From Brevibacterium limosum (GTDB taxonomy: Bacteria > Actinomycetota > Actinomycetes > Actinomycetales > Brevibacteriaceae), in assembly GCF_011617705.1 (NCBI RefSeq), contig NZ_CP050154.1, positions 3,782,001 through 3,846,000 on the forward strand: 64,000 nt of DNA, read 5' to 3'. Within the stretch, counting starts at the first letter, position 1. Each line of letters starts with the position of its first letter. Shown here piece by piece: positions 25,596-33,469 of this stretch. The notes below the pieces were generated by a model, which saw only the letters and a list, made by a program, of their open reading frames with translations, was not told the origin of the DNA and made no database searches. The translations under genes and the position numbers were made by a program.

Positions 25596-26440
25596 CCACG
25601 ACTCCACCGACCGCATCGATCTCCACAACCGGACCGTCCTCGCCGATCATCGCTCGGCCACGATGGACAAGGGCCGAATGGGCGAAGTTCCGTGACCTGC
25701 GACGGCCGCGGCAGCTGCTCATCGTCACGCTCATGCTGGGCGTGGTCTCGGCCGTCCTGCTCGTGCTCACCATCCCCGCCACCCGCGGTACCCCATTGTC
25801 GGAGACCAGCACCGAGGATGTTCTCTCGGCCAGCGTCCTCGGCGTGGATGCCGCCGCGGCCGTTCTCGTCGTCCTCGCGGCCTGGTTCGCCGGGGTCGAA
25901 TTCCGCACCGGCGCAATCACCGATGCCCTGCTGCGCGCCCGCGGCCGATCGAGCATGGTCACGGCGAAGGCCCTCGTCATCGCCGCAGCAGCAGCCGGCA
26001 CCGCGATCGTCACGGCCGTGGCGGTCACGATCGCCGGCAGTCTCCTTGCGAGGACTGCCGCCGGTGCGGACTGGACCGAGGTCCTCGCCGCAGTCGGCAG
26101 CCTCGATCATCTGCGGCTGGTGTTCGGCAGCACGCTCCTTCCCGTGGTCTGTTCGATCCTCGCAGTCTTCGGTGCGATCGTCTTCCGTTCGGTCACCGGC
26201 GGGGTGCTCACTCCGCTGGCCCTGCTGGCCGGTTCCATGCTCGCCGGCTGGCTGCCGGAAGGTATCGCTTCCATGCTTCGACCGTCCCTGCCCTTGGGTG
26301 GTGTGCACAATATCAGCGGGGTCGCCGAGGCGGGAGGAACCGAATACATCGGTGCCCTCCCGGCTCTCGTGGTCCTCGTCGCGTGGGTGGCCGGTGGAGC
26401 GCTGCTCGCGGCGTGGCGTCTGCGCCGACAGGATTTCTGA
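25592..26440 (+). CDS. ABC exporter permease subunit
   Basis: This is a membrane protein of 282 residues with about six hydrophobic segments, starting from RQLLIVTLMLGVVSAVLLVL. It fits the ABC-2-type permeases that pair with BcrA-like ATPases: the segment FAGVEFRTGAITDALLRAR is the usual re-entrant or coupling stretch. ATG at 25592 overlaps the ATPase stop as ATGA, which supports both the start and the partnership. The first 35 residues are hydrophilic and Thr/Ser/Pro-rich. Confidence 0.85.
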   Translation: MTTTPPTASISTTGPSSPIIARPRWTRAEWAKFRDLRRPRQLLIVTLMLGVVSAVLLVLTIPATRGTPLSETSTEDVLSASVLGVDAAAAVLVVLAAWFAGVEFRTGAITDALLRARGRSSMVTAKALVIAAAAAGTAIVTAVAVTIAGSLLARTAAGADWTEVLAAVGSLDHLRLVFGSTLLPVVCSILAVFGAIVFRSVTGGVLTPLALLAGSMLAGWLPEGIASMLRPSLPLGGVHNISGVAEAGGTEYIGALPALVVLVAWVAGGALLAAWRLRRQDF

Positions 26441-26548
26441 GACAGGTTCTGAGACTCCGAGTGCGAACAGTCGGACTTCTGAGACAGCACTCGGCTCGGC
26501 GTCGTAGGGTCGAGGTGACTCAGCTGCACAATCCGAAAAGGAGCAACC

Positions 26549-26845
26549 ATGTCCGTCGTCGCCATCAACACCCTCACCGTCCCCGAACCGGCCCGCGCCG
26601 AACTTGAGAAGCGCTTCGCCGAGCGCAAGCACTCCGTCGACGGCGCCCCCGGGTTCGAAGGATTCCAGCTGCTCCGCCCCGTCGCCGGCGGCGACCAGTA
26701 CTTCGTCTACACGCAGTGGGCGACTCATGAGGACTTCGAGAACTGGCGCGCCAACCGCTCCTCGGCGCACGAGACCAGCGGCAAGAAGCCCGTGTCCGAG
26801 CAGGCGAATCTCCTCGAATTCGAGGTCGTCGACCTCGGCGAGTGA
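26549..26845 (+). CDS. Antibiotic-biosynthesis-monooxygenase fold protein, IsdG/MhuD-like
   Basis: This is a ferredoxin-like ABM protein of 98 residues. Asn7, Trp66 and His74 fall at the positions of the catalytic Asn, Trp and His of IsdG/MhuD heme-degrading enzymes (INTLTVP, then HEDFENWRANRSSAH). If this alignment holds, the protein would open heme in the cytoplasm and release iron, fitting the other iron genes in the window. Generic ABM proteins can share parts of this pattern, so heme degradation is an inference. AAGGAG lies upstream of ATG 26549. No iron box was seen upstream. Confidence 0.75.
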   Translation: MSVVAINTLTVPEPARAELEKRFAERKHSVDGAPGFEGFQLLRPVAGGDQYFVYTQWATHEDFENWRANRSSAHETSGKKPVSEQANLLEFEVVDLGE

Positions 26846-27317
26846 GGGCAGCACCCGCGGATCGGGCGCACCCGAACCTGGGCTGCCTCGGCGAGAGGAC
26901 GTCGAGAACTCAACGGCCCGCCTCGGCGAGGCAATACCCATACCCAGGGACGTCGACCTACGGGCCGGCGTCCTTGTCCGTTCCACTCAACTCCTGGACT
27001 TTTCTGAACTCCTCGACTTCTCTGGACTCCTCGACTTCACCGGCCACGAAGATCTCATCGTCGGCGCACAGCGTCACGTCGCGGTCGGCGATGTCCCGGT
27101 GCGAGCGATCTCGGCGCGTGAAGGCGCACCTCGGAGATGCGGCACCATCGCAACGGTTCGCCCCTGCACGCAGACAACTCATCGGTAACGATCAGAATCC
27201 TGCTACTCTGCTTTATCGGAACTGCCGTGCGTTTTCGGAACTGCCGTGATTCGGCTTGTGCCCGCGGCACAGCCCTGCATCTGTTCGTCCATCCACAGAG
27301 AAGTGTCGAGGAAACTC
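26846..27317. other. Non-coding stretch with 18-bp tandem repeats
   Basis: No supported gene lies here. Three 18-base units related to CTGAACTCCTCGACTTCT run from 26986 to 27039. A 74-codon minus-strand frame crosses them but has no ribosome site or family resemblance. The promoter of the downstream permease probably lies in the less GC-rich part around 27190-27240. Confidence 0.4.
26986..27039. repeat. 18-bp tandem repeats
   Basis: The units are 26986-27003, 27004-27021 and 27022-27039. The last two match at 16 of 18 bases and the first is more diverged. They lie in a non-coding stretch between the ABM gene and the permease. Confidence 0.7.
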
Positions 27318-28778
27318 ATGAGTCAACCTGAAACACAGACGGTCACCGACGATCGGGGGCACGGCTTCGTCCGGGCCCTCGGCACGGTCGACGCACTCTT
27401 CATCGGCTTCGGTGCCATGATCGGCTTCGGCTGGGTCGTGCTCACCGGAGAATGGCTCAACGGTGCGGGCACACTCGGTGCCATCATCGCCTTCGCCGTC
27501 GGCGGTATCATCATGTGCTTCGTCGGCACCGTGTATTCGGAGATGGTCGCGGCGATGCCGCACGCCGGCGGTGAGCACAACTACCTCATCAGGGCGATGG
27601 GCCCGCGGGTGTCCCTGTTCGGCTCGTGGGCGATCACCGGCGGCTACATCAGCGTCGTGATGTTCGAGGCCGTATCGGTGCCGAAGACCGCCGTCTACCT
27701 GTTCCCGAACCTCGAGCAGATCAAGCTCTGGAATATCGCCGGCTTCGACGTCTACCTCACCTGGGCTCTCGTCGGTACGATCACTGCGATCATCATCGCC
27801 CTCGTCAACATCCGCGGCGTCAAGGTCGCCTCCCTGGTCCAGACATTCGTCGTGTGGTTCCTCATCATCGTCGGTCTCATGCTGCTCACCGGCGGGTTCG
27901 TCGGCGGCAGCCTCGAGAACACCGAACCGCTGTTCACCGGCGGTGGCGCCGGGTTCATCGGCGTCATGGCGGTCGTGCCGTTCCTCTTCGTCGGCTTCGA
28001 CGTCATCCCGCAGTCCGCCGAGGAGGTCAAGCTGCCACCGGCGAAGATCGGCAAGCTCGTCGTACTCTCGGTCGTCATGGCCATCGTCTTCTACATCATC
28101 ATCATCGGCACCACCTCGATGGCGATGCCCGCCGATCAGCTGGGCACTCATGATCTCGTCACCGCAGACGCACTGTCGATCATGTTCGACTCGGACATCT
28201 GGGGCAAGATCGTCATCGCCGGCGGACTCGCAGGCATCATCACGTCATGGAATGCCTTCCTCATGGGCTCGTCCCGTCTCATGTGGGCGATGGCCGCGGC
28301 CGGCATGATTCCGAAGTGGTTCGGCAAGCTCCACCCGAAGTACCGCACCCCGTCGAATGCCATCATCTTCATCGGCATACTCTCGGCGATCGCTCCCTTC
28401 TTCGGCACTGCGGCGCTCGGCTGGATCGTCGACGCCGGCTCGCCTGCCATCGTCATCGCCTACTTCCTCGTCAGCGTCGGCTTCCTCGTCCTGCGCAAGC
28501 GCGAACCGAACATGGAGCGCCCGCTGCGCATCGGCGGGGATCGCAATGGAGGGGTGGTCATCGGCGTGATTTCGGCTGTGCTCACGCTCATCCTCTTCAT
28601 CCTCTACATCCCGATCACCCCGGTCTCTGCACAGCTGGCGTGGCAATCGTGGGTCGGATTCGCCGTCTGGCTGCTCGTCGGCATCTGGTTCATGTTCCGC
28701 CTGCCCACCGGCATCAAGGCCGGGCCGAACGCCGAGAGCGAACTGCTCGCGAAGGTCAAGGCACTCCGCGGGAAGTGA
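27318..28778 (+). CDS. APC-family amino acid / amine permease
   Basis: This is a membrane transporter of 486 residues with about 12 hydrophobic helices. The first helix has the APC pattern (FIGFGAMIGFGWVVLTGEWL). Later features include AAMPHAGGEHNYLIRAMGPR, VPFLFVGFDVIPQSAEEVKL and SWNAFLMGSSRLMWAMAAAG. Members carry amino acids, amines or ethanolamine by proton symport or exchange. ATG at 27318 has GAGGAA upstream. It lies next to the demethylation genes and may import their substrate, but it is a separate transcription unit ending at a strong hairpin (28941-29004). Confidence 0.85.
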   Translation: MSQPETQTVTDDRGHGFVRALGTVDALFIGFGAMIGFGWVVLTGEWLNGAGTLGAIIAFAVGGIIMCFVGTVYSEMVAAMPHAGGEHNYLIRAMGPRVSLFGSWAITGGYISVVMFEAVSVPKTAVYLFPNLEQIKLWNIAGFDVYLTWALVGTITAIIIALVNIRGVKVASLVQTFVVWFLIIVGLMLLTGGFVGGSLENTEPLFTGGGAGFIGVMAVVPFLFVGFDVIPQSAEEVKLPPAKIGKLVVLSVVMAIVFYIIIIGTTSMAMPADQLGTHDLVTADALSIMFDSDIWGKIVIAGGLAGIITSWNAFLMGSSRLMWAMAAAGMIPKWFGKLHPKYRTPSNAIIFIGILSAIAPFFGTAALGWIVDAGSPAIVIAYFLVSVGFLVLRKREPNMERPLRIGGDRNGGVVIGVISAVLTLILFILYIPITPVSAQLAWQSWVGFAVWLLVGIWFMFRLPTGIKAGPNAESELLAKVKALRGK

Positions 28779-29235
28779 TCGCGCCGCCGCGCCGCACGGT
28801 TGGCCCGCTTGTTCGCCGAGGCGGCCCGCCCACCGAGACGGGGCACCCCATTTCGTCTCGCCGCCGCGCCGCACGCTCACGCATCCCTCGCCGTCAGTCG
28901 CACTCCTCGCCGTCAGTCGCACCCCGCACCGTTGCGAGCGCCCCTCACACTTAGCGGCTCATCACCCCTTTGCCACAGGGTGATGAGCCGCTAACGGTGA
29001 GGGGTGTTTTGCTACCTGTAGGAGAAGCCGCTCGGGGTGGGGGATACCTGCGTTCCCGACGGGAGGATTTGGCGCTGTCGGTGCGTGGTGCCGACGCTCT
29101 GCGGAGACAATTGCGACCGGGCATCCAAGCGGCCGCGCCTACAAGCGGCCGGACTTCCCAGCGTGCCGGGCATGCGAACGCGGCCGCCGGCTCGAAGCAA
29201 CGGCGACCGCGCTCGGTCTCGGGGCGGGAGCGGTC
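28779..29235. other. Non-coding stretch with hairpin and direct repeats
   Basis: No supported gene lies here. Two 19-base direct repeats (CCTCGCCGTCAGTCGCACY) occur at 28886-28904 and 28905-28923. A long hairpin follows at 28941-29004. The remaining 230 bases up to the demethylase stop show nothing recognisable. Confidence 0.45.
28941..29010 (+). terminator. Long hairpin terminator after APC permease
   Basis: CCCCTCAC (28941-28948) pairs with GTGAGGGG (28997-29004). Inside it, TTAGCGGCTCATCACCC pairs with GGGTGATGAGCCGCTAA around a ten-base loop. TGTTTT follows directly. The stem has about 25 bp with one internal bulge, longer than a usual terminator. The nearest upstream gene is the permease ending at 28778. 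Confidence 0.75.
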
Positions 29236-30540
29236 TCAGACGGCGGCGTCGAGGCCGCGCATCTTCAGACGCTCACGCTGGTTGGGGTTCACACTCGGGC
29301 GGAACGGCATCTCGACCACCTCGGCGCGGACCGGGACTCCGGGGGTATCTGCGAACGGCTCAGGCAGGTGCACCCAGTATTCGGTGCCGATCTCAGTTGC
29401 CGACACCGGCACGTGCGCCATGGCGATATTCGCTTCGAGTTCCGGCGAATACCACGGCGAGGTCACGTATCCGACCGCCTCGCCATCAGGAGCGGCGGAG
29501 ACGAGCCAGAAATCCGGGGCGTAGTCCGTGATCGGTCTGCCGCCGACCAGCAGACCCACCAGCTGCGTGCGATACGGCGGGGTTCCGGCTTCGATCAGCC
29601 CGCGCACCTCTTCGAGCCTGGCCTTGCCGATATAGTCGGCCTCCTTCTTCCGCGGCACCTGGTAGGACAGGTTGACCTGGAACGGGAGTGTCTCGAAGTC
29701 CATGTCCTGGCCCCACGAGAGGATGCCGGCGGCGATCCTGCGGTGATGGCTGGGGGCGACGACCTTGAGGTTGTACGGCTCGCCGGCGGCCAGGACGGCG
29801 TTCCACATGTCCTCGGCGTACTTCGTCGCATCCTTGAGATAGATCTCGTAGCCCTTCTCACCGGTGAATCCGGTCTGGGAGATGATGACATCGCGACCGC
29901 CGACCTGGGCCTCCATGAGTCCGAAGCTCGGCAGTGTGCGTCCCTCCTCTCCGACGAGGTCGGCGATGACGTCGACGGACTTCGGCCCCTGGACCTGCAC
30001 GGGAGCGACATCGATCTCGCCGATCGTGACGTCGAACCTGCCGCCGACATTGACTCCCTGCAGCCAGAGCATGAGGTCGGTGTCGGAGAGGCTGAACCAG
30101 AACTCGTCGATGCCGACCCGCAGCAGGATCGGATCGTTGAGGATGCCGCCCGCCTCGTTGCACAGGATGACGTAGCGGGCACGCATGACCGGGATCTTCG
30201 TCGCGTCACGGGTGATGACGAAGTTGACGAATGCCTCGGCGTCGGGCCCCTTGACCTGGATCTGCCGCTCGACGGCGACGTTCCAGAGGGTGACGTCGTT
30301 GACGAGGGGCTGGTACTCGGCCATCATCCCGCCCTCGTCGCGGGGAATGTAGCCGCGCGGGTGATACATGCGGTTGTAGATCGACGCCCGCCAGCACCCC
30401 TGCTGCATGGACAGCTCCCAATAGGGCGACTTGCGGACACGCGTGTCGATGAGCATTTCCACCGGGGTAGGGCCGGATTGACGAAGGTTGATCGGGACTT
30501 CTCTGTCGCTTTGATCCACTGACGGGACATTGTTGTCCAT
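29236..30540 (-). CDS. Tetrahydrofolate-dependent demethylase, DmdA/LigM-like (GcvT family)
   Basis: This GcvT-fold enzyme has 434 residues. The pattern NDPILLRVGIDEFWFSLSDT, followed by DLMLWLQGV and APVQVQGPKS, is characteristic of stand-alone demethylases such as DmdA (DMSP) and LigM (vanillate/syringate) rather than glycine-cleavage GcvT. TGFTGEKGYEIYLKD and HHRRIAAGILSWGQDMDFET give the folate-binding half. The expected reaction moves a methyl group from substrate to tetrahydrofolate, making 5-methyl-THF. A metF-like gene is divergent across 142 bases, which fits recycling of that product. The methyl donor could be a sulfonium, quaternary amine, N-heterocycle or methoxy-aromatic. AGGGGGA supports the start at 30540. 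Confidence 0.82.
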   Translation of the reverse strand: MDNNVPSVDQSDREVPINLRQSGPTPVEMLIDTRVRKSPYWELSMQQGCWRASIYNRMYHPRGYIPRDEGGMMAEYQPLVNDVTLWNVAVERQIQVKGPDAEAFVNFVITRDATKIPVMRARYVILCNEAGGILNDPILLRVGIDEFWFSLSDTDLMLWLQGVNVGGRFDVTIGEIDVAPVQVQGPKSVDVIADLVGEEGRTLPSFGLMEAQVGGRDVIISQTGFTGEKGYEIYLKDATKYAEDMWNAVLAAGEPYNLKVVAPSHHRRIAAGILSWGQDMDFETLPFQVNLSYQVPRKKEADYIGKARLEEVRGLIEAGTPPYRTQLVGLLVGGRPITDYAPDFWLVSAAPDGEAVGYVTSPWYSPELEANIAMAHVPVSATEIGTEYWVHLPEPFADTPGVPVRAEVVEMPFRPSVNPNQRERLKMRGLDAAV

Positions 30541-30570
30541 GGTGTTCCCCCTGCTCGCACAGTTTTATAT

Positions 30571-30603
30571 TATGGAACTTGATTCCCATATCATGGGTAT
30601 AAT
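30571..30603. promoter_or_regulatory. Operator and promoter region between demethylase and metF-like gene
   Basis: TATGGAACTTGATTCCCATA (30571-30590) is an imperfect 20-base palindrome resembling IclR-type boxes (TGGAA-N5-TTCCA). It overlaps a second short palindrome, CCCAT-ATC-ATGGG (30585-30597). TATAAT at 30598-30603 is a perfect -10 for the metF-like gene, with no good -35 seen. Two IclR genes lie 1-3 kb away and are candidate binders. Confidence 0.5.
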
Positions 30604-30682
30604 GAGTGTAGGATCGGACACACCAGGACGCAAGGGACTCGAACTCCGAGTTTCATGAATCGACCCCACAAGGGAGACGAGG

Positions 30683-31543
30683 ATGTCACAGGCAACGCTG
30701 CGCACGCTCCTGACCACCGCCCGCTACGAGGTTCTGCCCACGGCCGGAATCGTCGAACGCATCGAGGAGTACGTGGCGCCCGGCCGCGAGATCACGGTGA
30801 CCGCGTCGACGGGGCTGACCCTGGAGGCGACCCTGTCCACGGCCGAGCAGCTCCAAGCCTTGGGCTTCCGCGCCGTGCCCCATCTCGCGGCACGGATGAT
30901 CCACGGCAGACCCGAGCTCACGGAGATCGTCGATCGCCTCGCCGAGGCGGCCGTGGACCGGATCTTCGTCCCCGCCGGCGACGCCACTCCCCCTGCCGGC
31001 GGTTATGTGGGTGCGCACGACCTCCTCGTCGATCTCTCGAGCATGGCCGCACCGTTCCGACACATCGGCGTCAGCGCCTACCCGGAATCGCACCCGCTCA
31101 TCCCCGACGACGTGACGATCCAGTCCATGTGGGACAAACGCGACTACGCCACACACCTGGTCTCGAACCTGTGTTTCGATCCCTCCGTCATCGCGTCTTG
31201 GGTGCCCAGGGTGCGCGCACGCGGCGTCGAACTCCCGCTCGTCCTCGGCATCGCAGGCAAGGTGGAGCTGACGAAGCTCGCCCGAGTGGCGACGAAGATC
31301 GGGGTGGGCGAGTCCACGCGGTTCCTGCGCAAGAACACAACGACGTTCACGCGGATGGCCAAGCCCGGCGGCTACAACCCGCGGAAGTTCCTCGACAAGA
31401 TCGGCCCGGTCCTCGATGATCCGAGCATGGGCGTCGCCGGTCTGCACATCTATACGTTCAACCAGATCAAGGACACCGAGGTGTGGCGCCGCAGACAGCT
31501 CGCAGCGCTCGGCGGCGCCGAAGAGGTCTCGACAGCGTGGTGA
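30683..31543 (+). CDS. Methylenetetrahydrofolate reductase-like protein (MetF family)
   Basis: This is a TIM-barrel flavoprotein of 286 residues in the MetF superfamily. It retains family elements such as GREITVTASTGLTLEATL, LGFRAVPHLAARMIHGRPEL, DRIFVPAGDATPPAGGYVGA, GVSAYPESHPLIPDD and a C-terminal GVAGLHIYTFNQI. It is divergent from canonical biosynthetic MetF. Paired with a DmdA/LigM-like demethylase it probably runs in the catabolic direction, oxidising 5-methyl-THF to 5,10-methylene-THF, as in ligM-metF loci. GGGAG upstream supports ATG 30683. A family-B palindrome follows the stop by 17 bases. Confidence 0.82.
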   Translation: MSQATLRTLLTTARYEVLPTAGIVERIEEYVAPGREITVTASTGLTLEATLSTAEQLQALGFRAVPHLAARMIHGRPELTEIVDRLAEAAVDRIFVPAGDATPPAGGYVGAHDLLVDLSSMAAPFRHIGVSAYPESHPLIPDDVTIQSMWDKRDYATHLVSNLCFDPSVIASWVPRVRARGVELPLVLGIAGKVELTKLARVATKIGVGESTRFLRKNTTTFTRMAKPGGYNPRKFLDKIGPVLDDPSMGVAGLHIYTFNQIKDTEVWRRRQLAALGGAEEVSTAW

Positions 31544-31559
31544 GCAGCCACCGCACTCA

Positions 31560-31618
31560 AAAATAGGTCGCAATCGGATATTTTCAACGCCGGGAAGTAT
31601 CCGTTAGTGACCTATTTT
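31560..31618. repeat. Family-B palindromic element, copy 1
   Basis: This is a 59-bp imperfect palindrome with outer arms AAAATAGGTC (31560-31569) and GACCTATTTT (31609-31618) and inner sequences related to CGGATA and TATCCG. It lies between the convergent metF-like and IclR genes. It shares its plan with 60765-60827 and 61631-61693. Confidence 0.85.
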
Positions 31619-31626
31619 CGGCTCGC

Positions 31627-32376
31627 TTACCGGTGGGTGACCTTGCGTTTGAGGGTGCGCGAGAGCAGGCCCGCTTCATCGACCAGCAGCGCACCGAGGC
31701 GGTCATGGTGTTCGGCGATCCGCATCGTCGGTCCGGAGATTCCCACGGCCGCGACGACGTCACCGTCGATGCCGAACACCGGTGCGGCCAGAGCGTCGAG
31801 GCCGATCTCGAACTCTTCGTGCACGATGGCGTATCCGCGTTCGCGCACCGTGGCGAGGTCGTCGGTGAGTTCCCTGCGTGAGCCCAAGGTCTTCTCGGTG
31901 CGACGCTCGAGCCGACCGGTCGGCAACGGGATGACGTCATAGGCGAACATGACTTTGCCGAGAGCCGAGCAGTGCGGCGGAACCTCGACATCGGCCCAGT
32001 TCGTGGCGCCGAGGACGAAGGTCGAGTCGACCTGAGCGACCTGCACGACGCCCTTGGGCCCCGGCATGGCGAGGTTGACCGTCTCGCCGGTCTCCTCGCT
32101 CAGACGCTGCAGGGTCGGGTCGGCCGCGGAGACGAGATTCTCCACTCGGTCGAAGCGGGAGGCATAGGTCGCGAACAGCGATCCGCCGCGGTAGAGGCCG
32201 TCGCCGTCGCGTTCGACCAGACCGTTGCGCTCGAGAGCGGAGAGCAGGCGCGAGACCGTCGACCGAGCCAAGGCAGTCTCTTCGACCACCTCGGTGTAGG
32301 AGATCGGGGCGTCGGATCTGACGACCAACGACAGTATCTCTGCCGCCCGGTCGATCGACTGGGTCCCATTGCTCAT
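31627..32376 (-). CDS. IclR family transcriptional regulator (first)
   Basis: This regulator has 249 residues. The N-terminal winged helix is ISYTEVVEETALARSTVSRL and then LSALERNGLVERD, followed by the IclR effector domain (EETGETVNLAMPG ... HEEFEIGLDALAAPV). ATG at 32376 is preferred over 32433 because GGAG lies nine bases upstream and the family N-terminus begins there. It is divergent from a second IclR gene with a 118-base gap. Control of the demethylation genes on either side is inferred from location. Confidence 0.88.
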   Translation of the reverse strand: MSNGTQSIDRAAEILSLVVRSDAPISYTEVVEETALARSTVSRLLSALERNGLVERDGDGLYRGGSLFATYASRFDRVENLVSAADPTLQRLSEETGETVNLAMPGPKGVVQVAQVDSTFVLGATNWADVEVPPHCSALGKVMFAYDVIPLPTGRLERRTEKTLGSRRELTDDLATVRERGYAIVHEEFEIGLDALAAPVFGIDGDVVAAVGISGPTMRIAEHHDRLGALLVDEAGLLSRTLKRKVTHR

Positions 32377-32494
32377 CGTGCTCAGCTCCGTCGGGGAAAG
32401 GGGGCCGGCGGAATCGAGGTCCACCGACCGCACTCACCCTACCCCACGCCCTCAGCCTCTGGTCGGGTTGCGCGTCGTGAGTTACAGTTTCGAA

Positions 32495-33271
32495 ATGAGC
32501 AACAGCGAAGCGGGCTCGGGCGGCGTCCAATCCGTGGATCGGGCTGTGACGATCCTTGAGATCATCGCCCGCACGGGGCTGGCCGGGATCACCGAGATCG
32601 CCGGTGAGCTCGGGGTGCACAAATCGACGGCTTCGCGCATCGTCTCCACTCTCGAAGCTCGCGGCCTCGTCGAACAGGACCAGCATCGCGGCAGGTACCG
32701 GCTCGGCCTGGCCATCCTCCGCCTGGCCGGAGCGACCACGGCACGTCTCGACATCGTCCAGGAGGCCCGACCGATCGCCAAGATGCTCGCCGAGGCGACT
32801 GGTGAGACCATCAACGTCGCCGTCCTCTCCGACGGCGCCGCCCTCTACCTCGACCAGGCGGCGTCGACCGCCTCGGTGCAGAGCCACAACTGGGTCGGTC
32901 AGCGCATCCCGCTGCATGCGACCTCCAACGGCAAGGTCCTGCTCTCCGGCCTGAGTGAGGCGAGCATCCGTGAGACTCTGGGCACGAAGCTGCCCCGATA
33001 CACCCCGCACACCGTGACCTCGATTCCGCAGCTGCTGACCCAGATCGCCGAGGTGGCCGCCACCGGATTCTCGCTCGTCATCGATGAGCTCGAGGTCGGG
33101 CTCACCGCTGTGTCCGCTCCCGTGCTCAACGCCCACGGAGACGTCATCGCCTCGATCTCGGCCTCGGGACCGAGCTTCCGCTTCACCGCGGACAAGGTCG
33201 CCTCGGCGAGGGGCCTGCTCATTCAGGCGGCCGCCGACATCTCCGCCCGCCTCGGTTGGCGCGAACACTGA
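32495..33271 (+). CDS. IclR family transcriptional regulator (second)
   Basis: This regulator has 258 residues with a clear IclR layout: HTH at about residues 10-65 (GVQSVDRAVTILEIIARTGL, then GVHKSTASRIVSTLEARGL) and an effector domain with AEATGETINVAVLSDG, VGQRIPLHATSNGKVLLSG and VIDELEVGLTAVSAPV. It lies 198 bases upstream of the DMGDH-like operon in the same direction. A palindrome in that gap (33406-33427) is a likely binding site. No ribosome site is obvious at ATG 32495. Confidence 0.88.
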   Translation: MSNSEAGSGGVQSVDRAVTILEIIARTGLAGITEIAGELGVHKSTASRIVSTLEARGLVEQDQHRGRYRLGLAILRLAGATTARLDIVQEARPIAKMLAEATGETINVAVLSDGAALYLDQAASTASVQSHNWVGQRIPLHATSNGKVLLSGLSEASIRETLGTKLPRYTPHTVTSIPQLLTQIAEVAATGFSLVIDELEVGLTAVSAPVLNAHGDVIASISASGPSFRFTADKVASARGLLIQAAADISARLGWREH

Positions 33272-33405
33272 ACAGCGTCGATTTCCCCGAGCGCTGAGCC
33301 AGCTCGGCCGGCGCGACCGCTGACCCCGCGGGTACGGCGCGGAAGAACCTCTTGACACACCCGCCTCGGCGGAGGACGATCATCGTACGCAGTTCCACAT
33401 AGCGC

Positions 33406-33427
33406 GCAACGTTGCTTAATTCGCAAC
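33406..33427. promoter_or_regulatory. Operator-like repeats upstream of DMGDH-like operon
   Basis: GCAACGTTGC (33406-33415) is a perfect 10-base palindrome. Its right half GTTGC also pairs with GCAAC (33423-33427) across seven bases. The site is 43 bases upstream of the first operon gene, so it fits an IclR-type operator. Confidence 0.5.
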
Positions 33428-33469
33428 AATGCCGGTGAAGGCGATGATGCCTTCAGAGAGGAGCCGCTC

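Noticed and set aside
26958..27182. 74-codon minus-strand frame with Glu-rich ending
   Set aside because: It has no ribosome site, crosses the 18-bp tandem repeats and resembles no family.
29236..30540. Firm assignment as DMSP demethylase (dmdA)
   Set aside because: The folate-dependent demethylase group is clear, but substrate-specific residues cannot be judged without alignment and no other DMSP genes are present.
30601..30660. tRNA-like T-arm (GTTCGAGTCCC on the minus strand near 30631-30646)
   Set aside because: The T-stem does not pair and no D or anticodon arm or acceptor stem could be built around it.
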